Shown here: one piece after another, positions 34,351 through 46,300 of the stretch | Position numbering within the stretch: the stretch's first letter is position 1 | Layout of the letters: the number at the start of each line of letters is the position of its first letter | Origin: Undaria pinnatifida | Lineage: Eukaryota; Sar; Phaeophyceae; Laminariales; Alariaceae | Direction: 5' to 3' | NCBI GenBank assembly: GCA_012845835.1 | Contig: JABAKD010000002.1 | Location: 17,135,629 to 17,199,628 of the forward strand | DNA: 64,000 nt | The notes under the pieces: model-generated | Databases searched by the model: none | What the model was told of the DNA's origin: nothing | The model's input: the letters and a program-made list of their open reading frames with translations, nothing else | Translations under genes and position numbers: made by a program

Positions 34351-35216
34351 GCTTGTGAGGCGGAGGGGGGGGGGGGGGGGTAAGGGTGCCTGTTTTGGTA
34401 TGCTCGGGTTCATGTGCAGAGGTGGCATGATAGGTTTGTACATGTAGGGTGTTGGGGTTCGGGGAGCCTGCAGCAGCACGTGAATCGCTGTATATCGCAC
34501 CGGCCTCCCGGAGAGGGAGGCGGGGGGGGAGGCAGGATGCTTTTGTGTTCGTTTTTAATGTAGTGTTGCAAGTGTTGGTGGGTGCCGCTGGTTGGCATCT
34601 GATGGCGGCACCATCGTGATGGCTGTATGCGGGTCGGTACGGTTTGGTACGGTTTGGTGCGGTACGGGTCAGTACGGAACCGTACCATTTTTCTGCTTGG
34701 TCGCTTCCCCTGTTGTTGGGTGTGGAGTATGTTGTGTTGTTGATGGGGGAAAAAAATCCGCGCTGTGGTTGAAGGAAAAACCACCGTGTTTTGTAAACCC
34801 TTCGCACTACTGCAACACTGGAACAACTCTTATTACAAGTGATTGTATCCCAAAATGTGGGTGCGGTTCTAACAGGAGTTAGTGGAGATGCGTAGGCGGT
34901 GTGGGGATGTTGGTCGGAGAGGACCATTAGTTTCGCAAACTCTTCTTCGTACACCCCCTTCACTCTCCTCCTGTCCACACCTTCGGCGTGGTGAGGCTGG
35001 GGGGCGGGGCCGCCCCTCGGGGCCGGAAGACGAGGGGGCGGGGGGCGGGGGGGGACTCTGTATTTGACTTTTTGACTTTGGGGGGAGATTGACCATACGG
35101 TTTGGTTTGGTTGTGGTTGGAGTTGGGTGGAATTGAGGAGATATTTAGAGGATATTTTCGTGATCAATCACGAGAGAACAGGGGAGTTGGCTAAAATATT
35201 AAAATGCAGTAGATGT

Positions 35217-35383
35217 CCCTCTATAGTGCCGGTTGAGTAGTGCCGGTTGCCCGCCATAATGCCTTTGAAATCGATGGGCACATCTGGGAAACACCAGTGG
35301 TACCGGTATGCGGAGTAATGCCGGTTTCCGCTATAGTGCGCATATTTCTCTCTATAGTGCACATAGCCGGCACCATAGAGGGG
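35217..35383. mobile_element. CTCTATAGTGCCGG TIR element, copy 2
   Basis: The ends CCCTCTATAGTGCCGG and CCGGCACCATAGAGGGG pair well as inverted repeats. Inner GTAGTGCCGGTTGCCCGC and GGAGTAATGCCGG blocks match copy 1 at 25009-25182. Confidence 0.72.
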
Positions 35384-35864
35384 CCACTGCTAAAATGATG
35401 CCGACATTTTTCGTTCACTTGGTGTCCGTTGGGGGTAGCTTCCAGCCTCTCAGGTGGCACAGCCGAAAGCTCGAGTTTGTCGCCCATCGCGCACGCGAGA
35501 TAGGCACGAGGGCTCGAGGCTGCAGGAGGCGCGTCATGATAGAAATAACGCTGTCTTGCGTGGGTGGGGGTAGAGAGGAGGACGAGGAGGCAGGTTGGGG
35601 GGCGGCGACGTTATTTTTTGGGCTATCTTGCCCGATGCTTGCCTGCGAGTTTTTACTGGGCTGTGGTGATGTCCGCGTGTGTTTTACTTGCTCGAGAGAG
35701 GAAAATATAAGAGGGCGGTCTCGAACTGCGCTACACATTAACAAAAAAAACAAAAAAATGTCATCAACTTGTTGCCGCCATCTAAACGCGATGCCCTCCG
35801 CGAATACGGGTGGAAATAATGCGATGCGTGGAGATATTGTTGTCGCGGTTTTTCGGGACTTTCG

Positions 35865-36065
35865 CGGGTCATTACCTCACCCACCTGCTGGTCGTCGGGT
35901 CAGCAGGTTTCCGAAATTCTCGCGGGTCGAGTCGGGTCGGGTCAGGACGTAGGTCGGACCGTCACGGGTCGGAACGGGTCGGGTCAGGAAGTTTTCAAAC
36001 CTCGCAGGTCGGTTCGGGTTATAAACTCGATCCGAGGCATCCCGCGACAGGTGACCTGACCCTTG
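35865..36065 (+). repeat. Degenerate GGGTCGGGTCAGG array
   Basis: Repeats of GTCGGGTCAGCAGGTTTCCG, TCGCGGGTCGAGTCGGGTCG and GGTCAGGAAGTTTTCAAACC, related to the arrays at 22575 and 29880. Confidence 0.65.
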
Positions 36066-36604
36066 AATAGCCCTGCGTTTGCTACGTCTGCAGTGCCTGC
36101 GGGTGGCGTTTTTGGAGCGCTAGTTTCACTCAACACCACCGTCCTCTCTTTTTGCTGGGTTCCGTGACGTGCACCGCTGCTGGGATGCCGTGGATCGCCA
36201 GCTAAAAAACATCCCTCACCGCGGCCTTGGTTCGGTTGGTTTTGTTTTCGTCGGTTTGTTTCCGTCGGTTCGTTGCGTTGACTTGGTTAGGGTCTGTTGG
36301 AGGAAAGTTCAAACGTGTTTTGTCTGTCCGTCTGTCTGGCTGACCTAAAACTTTGCTGGAATGAACGCGGCAAAGCGTTTAGTCAAATGAAACCAACGCC
36401 TTGCATACGATGCCTCCGAGATATATACCATACATAATAGGTACCGTCGCTGGCTGTGTCGATCATTCAATACGATTCATCTGAGTAGCTTCAATTTTCG
36501 GTTGTTGTCGTGGAAGCCACCCCCAGCCATTTTGACTCCTTAAAACGAGTTATTGTACGATCGTATCATAGTTTTCGTACGCAGAACGATTAAACGCTGA
36601 ACGT

Positions 36605-36800
36605 CTTGTATCACCCTGTTGATGCTGGTGTATACTAGCTGGCAATAGTCCAAAAGGGAGTCATCGACCTATGTTCTCCATGAGGACAAATACCCCCCGT
36701 GGTAGGCGCGATCGGAGTATCACACACAGCTTGCAAACACTAGCTTCGACGAAATCCTCGATCTCACAGCTGGATATTATAGCAACTTTTAAAATTTTAT
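36605..36800 (+). repeat. GAGTATCACACAC family copy
   Basis: Full order visible: ATCACCCTGTTGATGCTG, AGGGAGTCATCGACC, GCGCGATCGGAGTATCACAC, CAGCTTGCAAACACTAGCTT and CGATCTCACAGCTGGA. About 190 bases. Confidence 0.75.
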
Positions 36801-37392
36801 CTAGAAGCAGGTGGAGCGGTACCTGAGATGCTTGTTGGGTGAGACCACAGCCTTCCAACAAGGATGATTTTTCAACACGCGCGTGAGCCGATACAGAAAA
36901 CACGCCTTCACACGAATGAAGAACAGAGAGTGCCAGGACCAGGTATTCGATCAACGGTCTCAGATGGGGGGGGGGGCGTCCTCGTTTCATGCATAGCCAT
37001 ACATAGTCGTATGACCATAGCCGTTGGTAGCTATTAGTCCTTCGCATACCTGCAATGCCGGTATGATACGGAGCACGTAGGGTTTTCACCGCGAGCAGGC
37101 GGACATCGCGTGCACCAAGCGCGAAGCGACGTGAAGTATCGCGCTGCTCCGAGGGTGAGCTTGATTCTGTTAAAAACCGCTTGTGCAAGGCAGACTTCCG
37201 CACCTTGTGCGGACGCATGCTTCGATAGAGGTACTACTGTATCACTTTTCGCCATCCAAAACCCCAAACCGTCGGAAATAGCCCCTTGTATTTTGCATGA
37301 TTCCCGTTGTGTACCCAGGCCAATGGGACGTTTCATCCGGTAGCAGCATTATTTTTCTCCACAGGTCAGTTTTTTGCCTTAGAGAGGTGAGT

Positions 37393-37637
37393 CGTTCTGC
37401 GGTAGCCCCCCCCACTTTTCCTTAACGAAGTCGCCGGTTTTAAAACCAGCACATCCCGGCCGTACCTCCTGAAATACGGTGCTCCTTGCCATCCCGACGT
37501 CATCGTTCGATAGTCCTTTGCAAACAACAAAACATATGGAGAAACTATTTTTTAGTAGCGGCCTTTCTCGTGTCGAGCAGCCATGAAACGTTCGTTAAAA
37601 AGAAAATCGCTGGCTTTGGGGGGGGGCTATCGTAGAA
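37393..37637. mobile_element. GGTAGCCCCCC TIR element, copy 2
   Basis: GTTCTGCGGTAGCCCCCCCC at the left and GGGGGGGCTATCGTAGAATC at the right, with GAAGTCGCCGGTTTT, CCTGAAATACGG, GTGTCGAGCAGCCATGAAAC and CGTTAAAAAGAAAATCGCTG inside, as in 9963-10214. A fragment of the same element is at 41010-41085 in the reverse orientation. Confidence 0.68.
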
Positions 37638-38019
37638 TCAGCCAGGTCTTAAGCTCCCAAATCGAGTAGTAGTACTAGAAAAAAAGCGGTGCGTCCCTAT
37701 CGTAGCACGCGTTTTTTTTGTGTGGATGGTGTGGATGACAGTTTCGAATGAATACATTGGTTTTCTGGTGTGGCCACTTCCAGAGACAGGAAAGGGTATA
37801 CTATGGTATTGCCTCGTGAGTGCCTTGCCATGTGTACAGTACGTGGCGCCATCCCCGTTGCGCAGGGCTAACGGTCTCAGGGGTGGGGGAACCGGCAGTT
37901 GCTCGTTTCTCCTCGGCATGAATGTGTTCTCGAAAAACAAGCGTGCGGTGTGCATTCTCTACGTAAAATGTTGTGGCATTTAAAGGCACAATCAAAATAG
38001 CTAAGACATTATATACTCC

Positions 38020-38380
38020 CTTTTCTTTATCAAAACCAGGCCCCCACGTCCTTAAAAACTCCGCCCTTCCCTCACTGGTTATTCGACTTACAGGATTCAC
38101 TTGATAACCTGAAGCATTTCCTTCCACAGCTGTCAGATTTTGTCCCCCTCAGAAACGAGTTTTACGAATAGTTTCCGCGCACAGACTGACTAACATCACC
38201 CTGTTGACCCTGATAGCTACACTGTAGTTGCAAGGGGAGTCGCCGACCTACATCCTTAATGAGGACACACAACCCGTAATACGCGCGATCGGAGTATCAC
38301 ACACAGCTTGCAGAGAAAGATGAGTTTCGTCAAATATTCAATCTCACAGCTAGCTGGATGGAGTGTATTTTTTTTAAGAA
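38020..38380 (+). repeat. Duplicated segment, copy 3 (right half)
   Basis: CCCCACGTCCTTAAAAACTC to CAGCTAGCTGGATGGAGTGT, matching the right half of 21730-22335 and 28470-29060. The coding-like frame of the other copies is broken here by a stop after a small insertion near 38165. Confidence 0.75.
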
Positions 38381-38954
38381 TATATATATGTAGACTAGTC
38401 CAAGGTGTTTTTCGAGCCCCTCCACTGTTGTAACTGAATTCTTGCGGTTCAGTGCTGGAGTTGTGTACAGGTCAGCTCCAATCGTGCATACATACCACGG
38501 CAGCGTACCACGGCAAGGAAATGTATTTAACAGCGAACATTGATAGCACCGTAAATATGACATCAAAAACAAAATGATCTCTTCGGTTTAAGGGGCAATT
38601 AATTGTCGTAGCAGAAACCAAAGCCAAACACCGTATATATAGTCTACGATATATAGTTTGGGTAATGCGATCCGCGCTACAAATACACACTGTATACTAA
38701 GCAGTCGTAACGTGCGAGGCCAGCCAAAAATATCGTTGCACCGCCCCTCTGACCCCTTCCACACACCTCAACACCGCCCCGCGATCGAAGAACAGCGACT
38801 GCTTGATGAACGGTCTCAGGGGCGGGCGGGGGCAGCGGTTGATCGGTTTACCGCGGTATGTATTCTCCCAAAACAAACGGGGTTATTTGTTGCAAGTGCG
38901 TCGCGCGGTAGCTATCCAGGCCAGCTCCACTGAACATACACACATACAGCAGAG

Positions 38955-39505
38955 GTCCCCCAACACGGCGGCCAGAGTAATACGGCGGTATCCCGACATA
39001 AGGCGGTCAAAATCGCGTGGCGCGACTGGCTGGCCCGACATTAGGCGGTCAAAATCGCGTGGTGCGACTGGCTGGCCCGACATAAGGCGGTCAAAATCGC
39101 GTGGCGCGACTGGCTGGCCCGACATAAGGCGGTCAAAATCGCGTGGTGCGACTGGCTGGCCCGACATAAGGCGGTCAAAATCGCGTGGCGCGACTGGCTG
39201 GCCCGACATAAGGCGGTCAAAATCGCGTGGTGCGACTGGCTGGCCCGACATAAGGCGATCAAAATCGCGTGGTGCGACTGGCTGGCCCGACATAAGGCGG
39301 TCAAAATCGCGTGGTGCGACTGGCTGGCCCGACATAAGGCGGTCAAAATCGCGTGGTGCGACTGGCTGGCCCGACATAAGGCGGTCAAAATCGCGTGGTG
39401 CGACTGGCTGGCCCCACTCATGACTTGGAACGAATAATAAGGCGGCTTCCCCCAACAAGGCAGCCATCTCTGCTCTCGCATTACCACCGCCTTACTGCCC
39501 CCCCC
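38955..39505 (+). mobile_element. AAGGCGG element with 42-bp internal expansion
   Basis: Ends AGGTCCCCCAACACGGCGGC and ACCGCCTTACTGCCCCCC mark the element. Within it a 42-bp unit (GACATAAGGCGGTCAAAATC, GCGTGGYGCGACTGGCTGGC, CC) is repeated ten times at 38995-39415, differing mainly at one C/T site. Other copies of the element have this unit once, so the array grew in place. There are no spacers between units. Confidence 0.8.
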
Positions 39506-40189
39506 CCTGCTGTATCAAGGCAGCGCACCACGGCAAGGAAGTGTATCAAAACAGAGCATATATGATGGCAGCGCAGGTGTGCCAGCACAAAAAACAATAT
39601 GCCCTTGGATTACGCAGCCATTTCCATAGCAAGCAGGTCCAAGCCAACATCCTGGATATATGGACTATATTCTGATAACAATGCCATCCGCGTTAAAAAC
39701 ACATACCTGGTACTATATACTAATAACCGTAACGCGCGAGGCTATATTGATGTCGTTGCACAGCCCCTCTCATCCCTTCCACGCACCCTCTCCATTCTGC
39801 CCCTCTCAACCCCTCTACATCCCGCCCCGCTCTCCTGGTCCCACCCGCTGCCCAGTGCACTCCCTGCATTGGCGCCATGCTTCCGATGAAAAAAACACCT
39901 CTCGAGTCCTTCCGCCGTTAATAATGTACACATACCTATAATATGTACCTGGTATACCGGTACATAACTATTTAGACTATACTATAACGAGGGACCATAC
40001 TATCAATAGCCAGAACTCACGATCAACGAAAAAACAAACATAATACCATGGTATATATTCCCCCTACCTGGTACCAGGTCGTCTAGACTATATATTTAGT
40101 ATTTAGCATTATTATTAACTGTACTTGGTTCTGACTAGTAACAGCATGTTCCCCCCGTAATGTATTCGATAAGCTACAGCGAGTGGTGA

Positions 40190-40300
40190 TCCCACTATAG
40201 TGCCGGTGTGTGCCAGTCGCAAATCCCGGCGCTATAGCGGGCAACCGGCACCATAGCGGGCAACCGGCAATATAGCGGGCAACCGGCTCTGTAGAGGGGC
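40190..40300. mobile_element. CTCTATAGTGCCGG TIR element, short copy
   Basis: Starts CCCACTATAGTGCCGGTG and ends GGCTCTGTAGAGGGG, with three TATAGCGGGCAACCGGC units inside. It lies immediately downstream of the kinase stop codon, so it may be in the 3' UTR. Confidence 0.65.
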
Positions 40301-40316
40301 CTGCCTTTACTGCAGT

Positions 40317-43300
40317 CTAACCCGGCAGACCGCTCAGAATCCTCGAGATGCTGTTCAGCCCATCGATGAGGGGCTTAGGGTTTTTCCACCAAGGGACAAA
40401 GCCGGCGGCGTTAAACCACGCCCCCGCCTCGTAGTCCTCTCCCTCCTGCTCCCTGTATAGGAGGCCGTTCACCCTTGTCGAGATGTCCGCAGCGATGCTG
40501 CCCGCGGCGGGAGATCCCACCGACCACAGTTGCTGGTCGCGCAAAAACTGGGTGAAGTGGCCCAGCGGCAAGCGTAGGCGAGGGTCTCTGTGCAAGGCAG
40601 TCTTGAGAACGTTGACGACCTGTTATTGTATTGTAAAAGAAAGTAGAATAAGTATAGTTTTCACTTCAGTAGAAGACTAGAATAGAACATATTCTTGCAG
40701 TACTCGTAGAGTAGAATAGAGCAGACACGATGACGAAGCGGCTGATGACGCCTTAAGCCGGTTGGGGGGTCGGGATGGAGGCGCGGTTATGAGGTAAATT
40801 TTGATACCATACCGGAGCTGTTGTTGTTTTCACATTATTAACTTGAATAATCAAGCCCGTGGTCGCAGGACAGGATCCATCCAGTCGCTCTGGAGTGCAT
40901 GAATACCCCAGGTAACTACTGTGGCGTACCTCGGTAATGCTGTGCCATACCTCGATGATATTGTGCCATATCTCGGTAATACTGTGTCATACTTCCACGA
41001 GGTACGGCCGGGAGCTGGTTTCAAAACCGGCGATTTCGTTAAAGAAAAGTTGGGGGAGGGGGGCTACCGCAGAACGACTCCTCAGTAACACTATATATAT
41101 CATAACAGACATATCTCGGCAGTGCTGTATCATACCTCGGCAATGCGGCATAATACCTCGGTAACACCGTACCATACACCTCAGTAACAACATCATGCCC
41201 CCAAACCGATCTCCAGAAAACAGCCAGCAAAAACTATTGGAATATTTCTGCAGACCATTAGCATATACTTGATTTGTAGCCACTACCTTGAGTACACTAA
41301 AATAAATGTGTTAATCTAGATGCAGAGAAAAACGATATGCGGGGAATCTCGAGTTAGTTGTCACTTCCTTTCGGTATGTTGTATAGTCAAGTTGTTGCTG
41401 ACTTCCCACCAGAAGTATCGGGGAACGTTGCAGGGAATGTTGCAAAGAACTCTACTATAGGACGGTTTGTCGGTAAGTACAACAACCCGTAGAGTATATC
41501 TGCCCGTAGCATTGGCGTTGTGCCGTGTTGATCAGGTGACGGTCAGCCCTACCTCGATCACTCCCTTCACCTCCTTACCTATTCTTACATCTCCTTGCTT
41601 CTCCTGCTTCTCTATTTCGTTTCCATGTTTTGGCCACATAAAGCGCCACTTTCAAACTATCTTCTCTCTTCTTCTTCACAAGTGATCCTAACAGAGACAC
41701 TTCGGTGCCACCTCTGCAACTCTAAGCACTGAGACAGAGCCTCGAGACGTGTCAGTGTTTCGGAAACTTGCCTCTGTTTGGTGCTGTAGCGCACCGATCT
41801 GCGGGAATATCGCATCGCACAAGAAAGTCTCCTCCAGGTTGCCCATGCGGCACTCTTGGCCAATATAAGTTCCCTTGGAGAGGAGGTAGGGCGGGCGGGG
41901 AGGGGAGGGGGGGGGGTTAAGATCGAGCGAGAGGTATCATCAAGATGACAGCGATGCATGACGGTGAGGTTAGCCCCGCTATTTGGTAGGGGAGGGTGCA
42001 GCAGGGGTCCCCCAGCACGGCGATGGGGTTCTGGAGCAACATGACCGCCTTCTTGGGAGAAGCCGCCTTATTAATTCCGGGATATAGCCTATATATATGA
42101 GGAATGCAATTCATTATTCCCCGGTCGCGCCAAGCTATTGTGGCCACCTTGTATCGGGATTGCGCCCTTCCTCAGACTACCTTATTGGGGGACCCCTACT
42201 CTATAGCACCTGAAGAACACGTCTTTTTTGCAGTGGTGACAGTCAAGCGTAGCCAGCGGAAGGCTGCCGTAGAAGAGCATTAATTAAGCGATGTGTGTGG
42301 ATGTCGACATGTTGTGGTGGGCGGAATGGGAGTGAGTGATCGATCGTTCGACTGAGATATCCCAAACGAACGGCATGTGTGTGCATCTCGTGTCAAGCTA
42401 TCTGTTGCGCCACCCGTGGCCGGTACCTAAACACGGCAACGGTGTAATAATTTTTGAGTTCTGGTTTCTAGGTGCTCGCAAAAAAAGCTGCCTGTTTGTA
42501 ACGGCAATTGTTAATATTAATATTTCTACTTTCTACCACACGGTATGTAGTAGGTGCTCGAACAAAGAACAAGATTGGGCGTCGCTAATTTACTATTAGT
42601 TGCACTTTCTACAACAGCAGGTGTTGGTTATATAGAAGCTCTCTCCCCTCGCCACGCACTACCGTAGTACTCAGGGGCAAACTATCATAACCATTCACGT
42701 CTCCAGCGCGCACGCTCGCAAATACGTCATTTCCTTTTTGCCTTTCCCGGAAAAAAAGCGGAAGCATTAAATCGGTGGGGCTCGAACCCACGACATATCT
42801 TCTACTCCCACACATATATTTTGTTGGACATACAGAACTACCGGCTGAGCTACGTAGTCATGTGACTCCGTAGCTCAGTAAGTAGTTTGATATAACCAAC
42901 AGTAGGTGATCACATAAAGGGCAGTCATGGCACTGTGACATAATGTCGTTGTATTTTGTACAGCAGGTGCTCACATAAAGAGCAAACAAACGTGCCGTGC
43001 ACTCGTCGCGGGTCGCCTCGTCCGCAGCGCGGACTCTGTCACGGTGAAGTACACGGAATCTCGTCAGTATCGTGTTGCTGTGGCAAGCGGGACCACGCTC
43101 CCTGAGTCCAAACATGACCTAAAACGTGGGGGGGTCAAATTGGCACGACGTCGGCGACAAACGGCGGAGCAGATTGACCGTCACACAAGGATGGTCCATA
43201 TATTTCCTAAAAACTGAATGATAGCCACTAGATGGACCGTTCCCGCGCTTTCAAGCATGCCAGTACTGCTACTGTATGCATGTGTGCTCGAGGATTTTAC

Positions 43301-46300
43301 ATTTTTATCGTAGATTCGTTTATCCTTAGCGCTGGTACGAAGAAATGTTGCAACCTGAGAAAATGCGGTGGAACCTAAACCAATGATGAGCTTCATTCAA
43401 CGCATGTAATGTAGATAATCCAGAAACCCGTAACATCCTACATAGTCTAGGGGTTCGAATCATTTGGAGCGTCGACCGAGAGTCATCCCACGCTATCCTT
43501 CGAAGGCCACCAACCACAACAGATCACGATCTGCAGATCATCTACATAGATAGTCTACAGCAGCAATATACCATTTATTTGTCTATAATATGATATGCTC
43601 AGTCAATGTTGTGTAGGGATCTGCGTGGTAAAAATATCTAACTGAGAAAACGTGTGCTAGGCCTTGCAGATCGCACGACTGCCACACAACAGCGTGATCT
43701 GTAATCTATTCAAATCATACAGTACGGGACCAGGGATCTATCTGTCATCCCACAAATACACAGATCATTGATGGGGACGTGAGCTGCCCGACGTGAGGAG
43801 TGACCTTACGAATCACACCACGGTTCGCCGCCGCGGCACCCACCTGTCCGCAGGCAACAGGTTGCGTCAATCCGGTCAGCAGCTGGTGCGCTACTATGCC
43901 AAGGGAGTACACGTCAAACGATGCGTGCATGAGCAGGTCGACTGGCGTGTCATCATCTGCCCGGTGATTCGATGGCCAGGCCTCGGGCGGCATCCACGCT
44001 ACACATCCTTTGCTGGCAGGGTCCCTTCCAGTGTCTGCTTTTGTTTTTCAGGGTTGGCAGTCGTTAGAGGCCTGGTGAATTAGGGCTGGTATCTTAAGTC
44101 GGGTTCGGCTTGGATTCGGTTCGATGTTTTGCGTGTTTCCATTTCGACGGCGTGGAGAGAGGACGACCCCGGCCGCTTGATTTCCGCGAGAATTGCAAAA
44201 GAGAGAAATAAACTACCAGGTAGGTCCGAAGAAGGGTGTTGTTTGCAATGATCATGATCTTCTTCTGCTGGGTTAGAGAAAAAAAATATCGAAACCGTCA
44301 AACATCGAAACCTGATTGGATCTTGATCAATAGACTAGTCTATTATAGTCTAGTCTATGGTTGGCGAACTTGTGTTGGGTCAGTTATCCCGGCTATTAAC
44401 ATAGTCTAGTCTAGTCTATATACGCGCGATCGGAGTATCACACACAGCTTGTAAAGATGAGTTTCGACAAAATATTCGATCTCACAGCTGCTAGCTGGAG
44501 TGTATTAATTCTTGTAATATATCGAACTCATCATATCGAAGTCATACCCAACAACTTTCACCAAAGAGTTTCCTACTGTATGTAAGGTAAGACTCCTACT
44601 GTAAGGTAAGACTCCTACTGTAAGATAAGACTCCTACTGTAAGGTAAGACTCCTACTGTATGTAAGGTAAGACTCCTACTGTAAGGTAAGACTCCTACTG
44701 TAAGGTAAGACTCCTACTGTAAGGTAAGACTCCTACTGTAAGGTAAGACTCCTACTGTAAGGTAAGACTCCTACTGTAAGGTAAGACTGTAGGGCTGCGG
44801 GTGCAAAGGGCCATTCTTAGACGGCTTGAGCTTCTTTTCTTTTCGTGGGTTGGGCTGGCCTTTGGTTGCGACATTCGTAGGTTTCAACACTATTAACAAC
44901 TTGTTTTTCCTACCCAATCAAATTTTGGCGTCTCTCAAACTCCCCGCTATTACTACGTACTACAGACAGAGGTGTTCATTTGATAATAATGTCGTAGGGT
45001 AGCTCGAGGTCTGGATCTCCGTTTTGGTATCGTATCTGTTTTTTTTTTGCAATGCCACGTAAAGTGGGGGGGTATTAAAATCAGTTTCCTGAACAAAAAA
45101 AACGATTTTAATTCTCAAATGAACACCCCAGTGTATTGTTGTATTGTTGCAGCGGCGCTTTCTCTTCGTAACGGGTGCACTACTTGCCTCCTGCCATGCC
45201 CAAGTCCGTCAAAACGAACTTGCTGAACCCCTCGTCGTGAAGGATATTCCCCGGCTTCACGTCGTTGTGGACGATGCCGTGGCCATGCAGGAACGCCAAA
45301 GCATCCCCTACACCAGCAAGTTTTCTTTCACGCGCGCGGAGGCAGGGTGGCAGGGAGGCAGGGAGGCAGGGAGAGAGGGAGGGGGTCGGGGAGGTACTCG
45401 ATGGTTGCTTGCCTTCGTCATTTGACCGTTGACCACGCATCCCTTTCGAGGCAGGCCACCCTTCCCACTCCTCATAGAGAAACCTCCAACATTTGGGCCC
45501 TCTTCACGTTTCTTCCATATATTACATTAAAATAAATGGAGGGAGGGTGCTACGGTGAATAGGTGGATGCGTTGTGCACAGGAAATATGATGAAACGAAA
45601 GGAATTTGTGTTTAAAGCGAAAACTGTTCAGCGTTGCGCTGAAAGGCATCCGCACTCGGGATGGGAGAAATCTAAATCACATATGAAGTGTTTGTGACGT
45701 TTCTCACCCCATGAGTTCGTGTTTTGTAATCCTTTCCATTCGATCGGCGTCGTTCAGCAGACCGTTGAGGTCACCCGCCATCTTCACCATCAGAATGGCC
45801 CGTCGCGAATAGCTGAATGAAACCGCATTCATGAGGTTGGCGTGCCGTGCGCAGCTGAGCCTGTGAACGGGGGTCCAGAATATAGATCGATCAATCATAT
45901 TGAGTGGTGGGGCGGTGGAGCGGTGGAAGGGAGTGGACGTTCCTGACGTCCTAGCTTTGCTGCTACAGTTGTTTGTGCGCAAGTCGAAGCGAACTACGAA
46001 CGATCTTCTCGCTTACGGTCGTAAAACAAAGCGCTACTCTTCTATTCCAAACGCATTTTACCTTATTATGTCATGCCCGCTCCATCCTTGATGCTCCCCT
46101 ACAACCGGGACGGATAAATGTTCCGCGCGGACGTCAGCATTTGCGCGGCATGTCCTCTACAGTAGCGGTCGCTCTCTATCGCTACACCCGGAGGTTCAGG
46201 GTAGGCCAAACCTCCGGTACACAAGACATAAATACACAACATCAACAACAACAGCAACAACAACAACTGCAACAACAACATTAACAACAACACCAGCAGC

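Larger units (their letters stand above)
33936..40316. other. Intergenic region without recognised gene
   Basis: Between the ENY2 stop and the kinase stop (facing genes) I see no supported exon. Contents: poly-G runs near 33980 and 34370, a dispersed repeat at 34170-34350 and 36985-37185, a TIR element at 35217-35383, a GGGTCGGGT array at 35865-36065, family copies at 36605-36800 and 38180-38380, a TIR element at 37393-37637, and the expanded AAGGCGG element at 38955-39505. A 303-codon minus-strand frame at 35167-34256 crosses a repeat and was not accepted. Confidence 0.65.

Noticed and set aside
34256-35167. 303-codon minus-strand frame
   Set aside because: It crosses the dispersed repeat also found at 36985-37185 and low-complexity runs, shows no family resemblance and has no credible splice borders.
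38803-39487. Frames of 148-206 codons with 14-residue repeats, and a CRISPR-like look
   Set aside because: The 42-bp units are directly adjacent, with no unique spacers, and belong to an expanded MITE-like element. Frames are open on both strands because 42 is a multiple of three.
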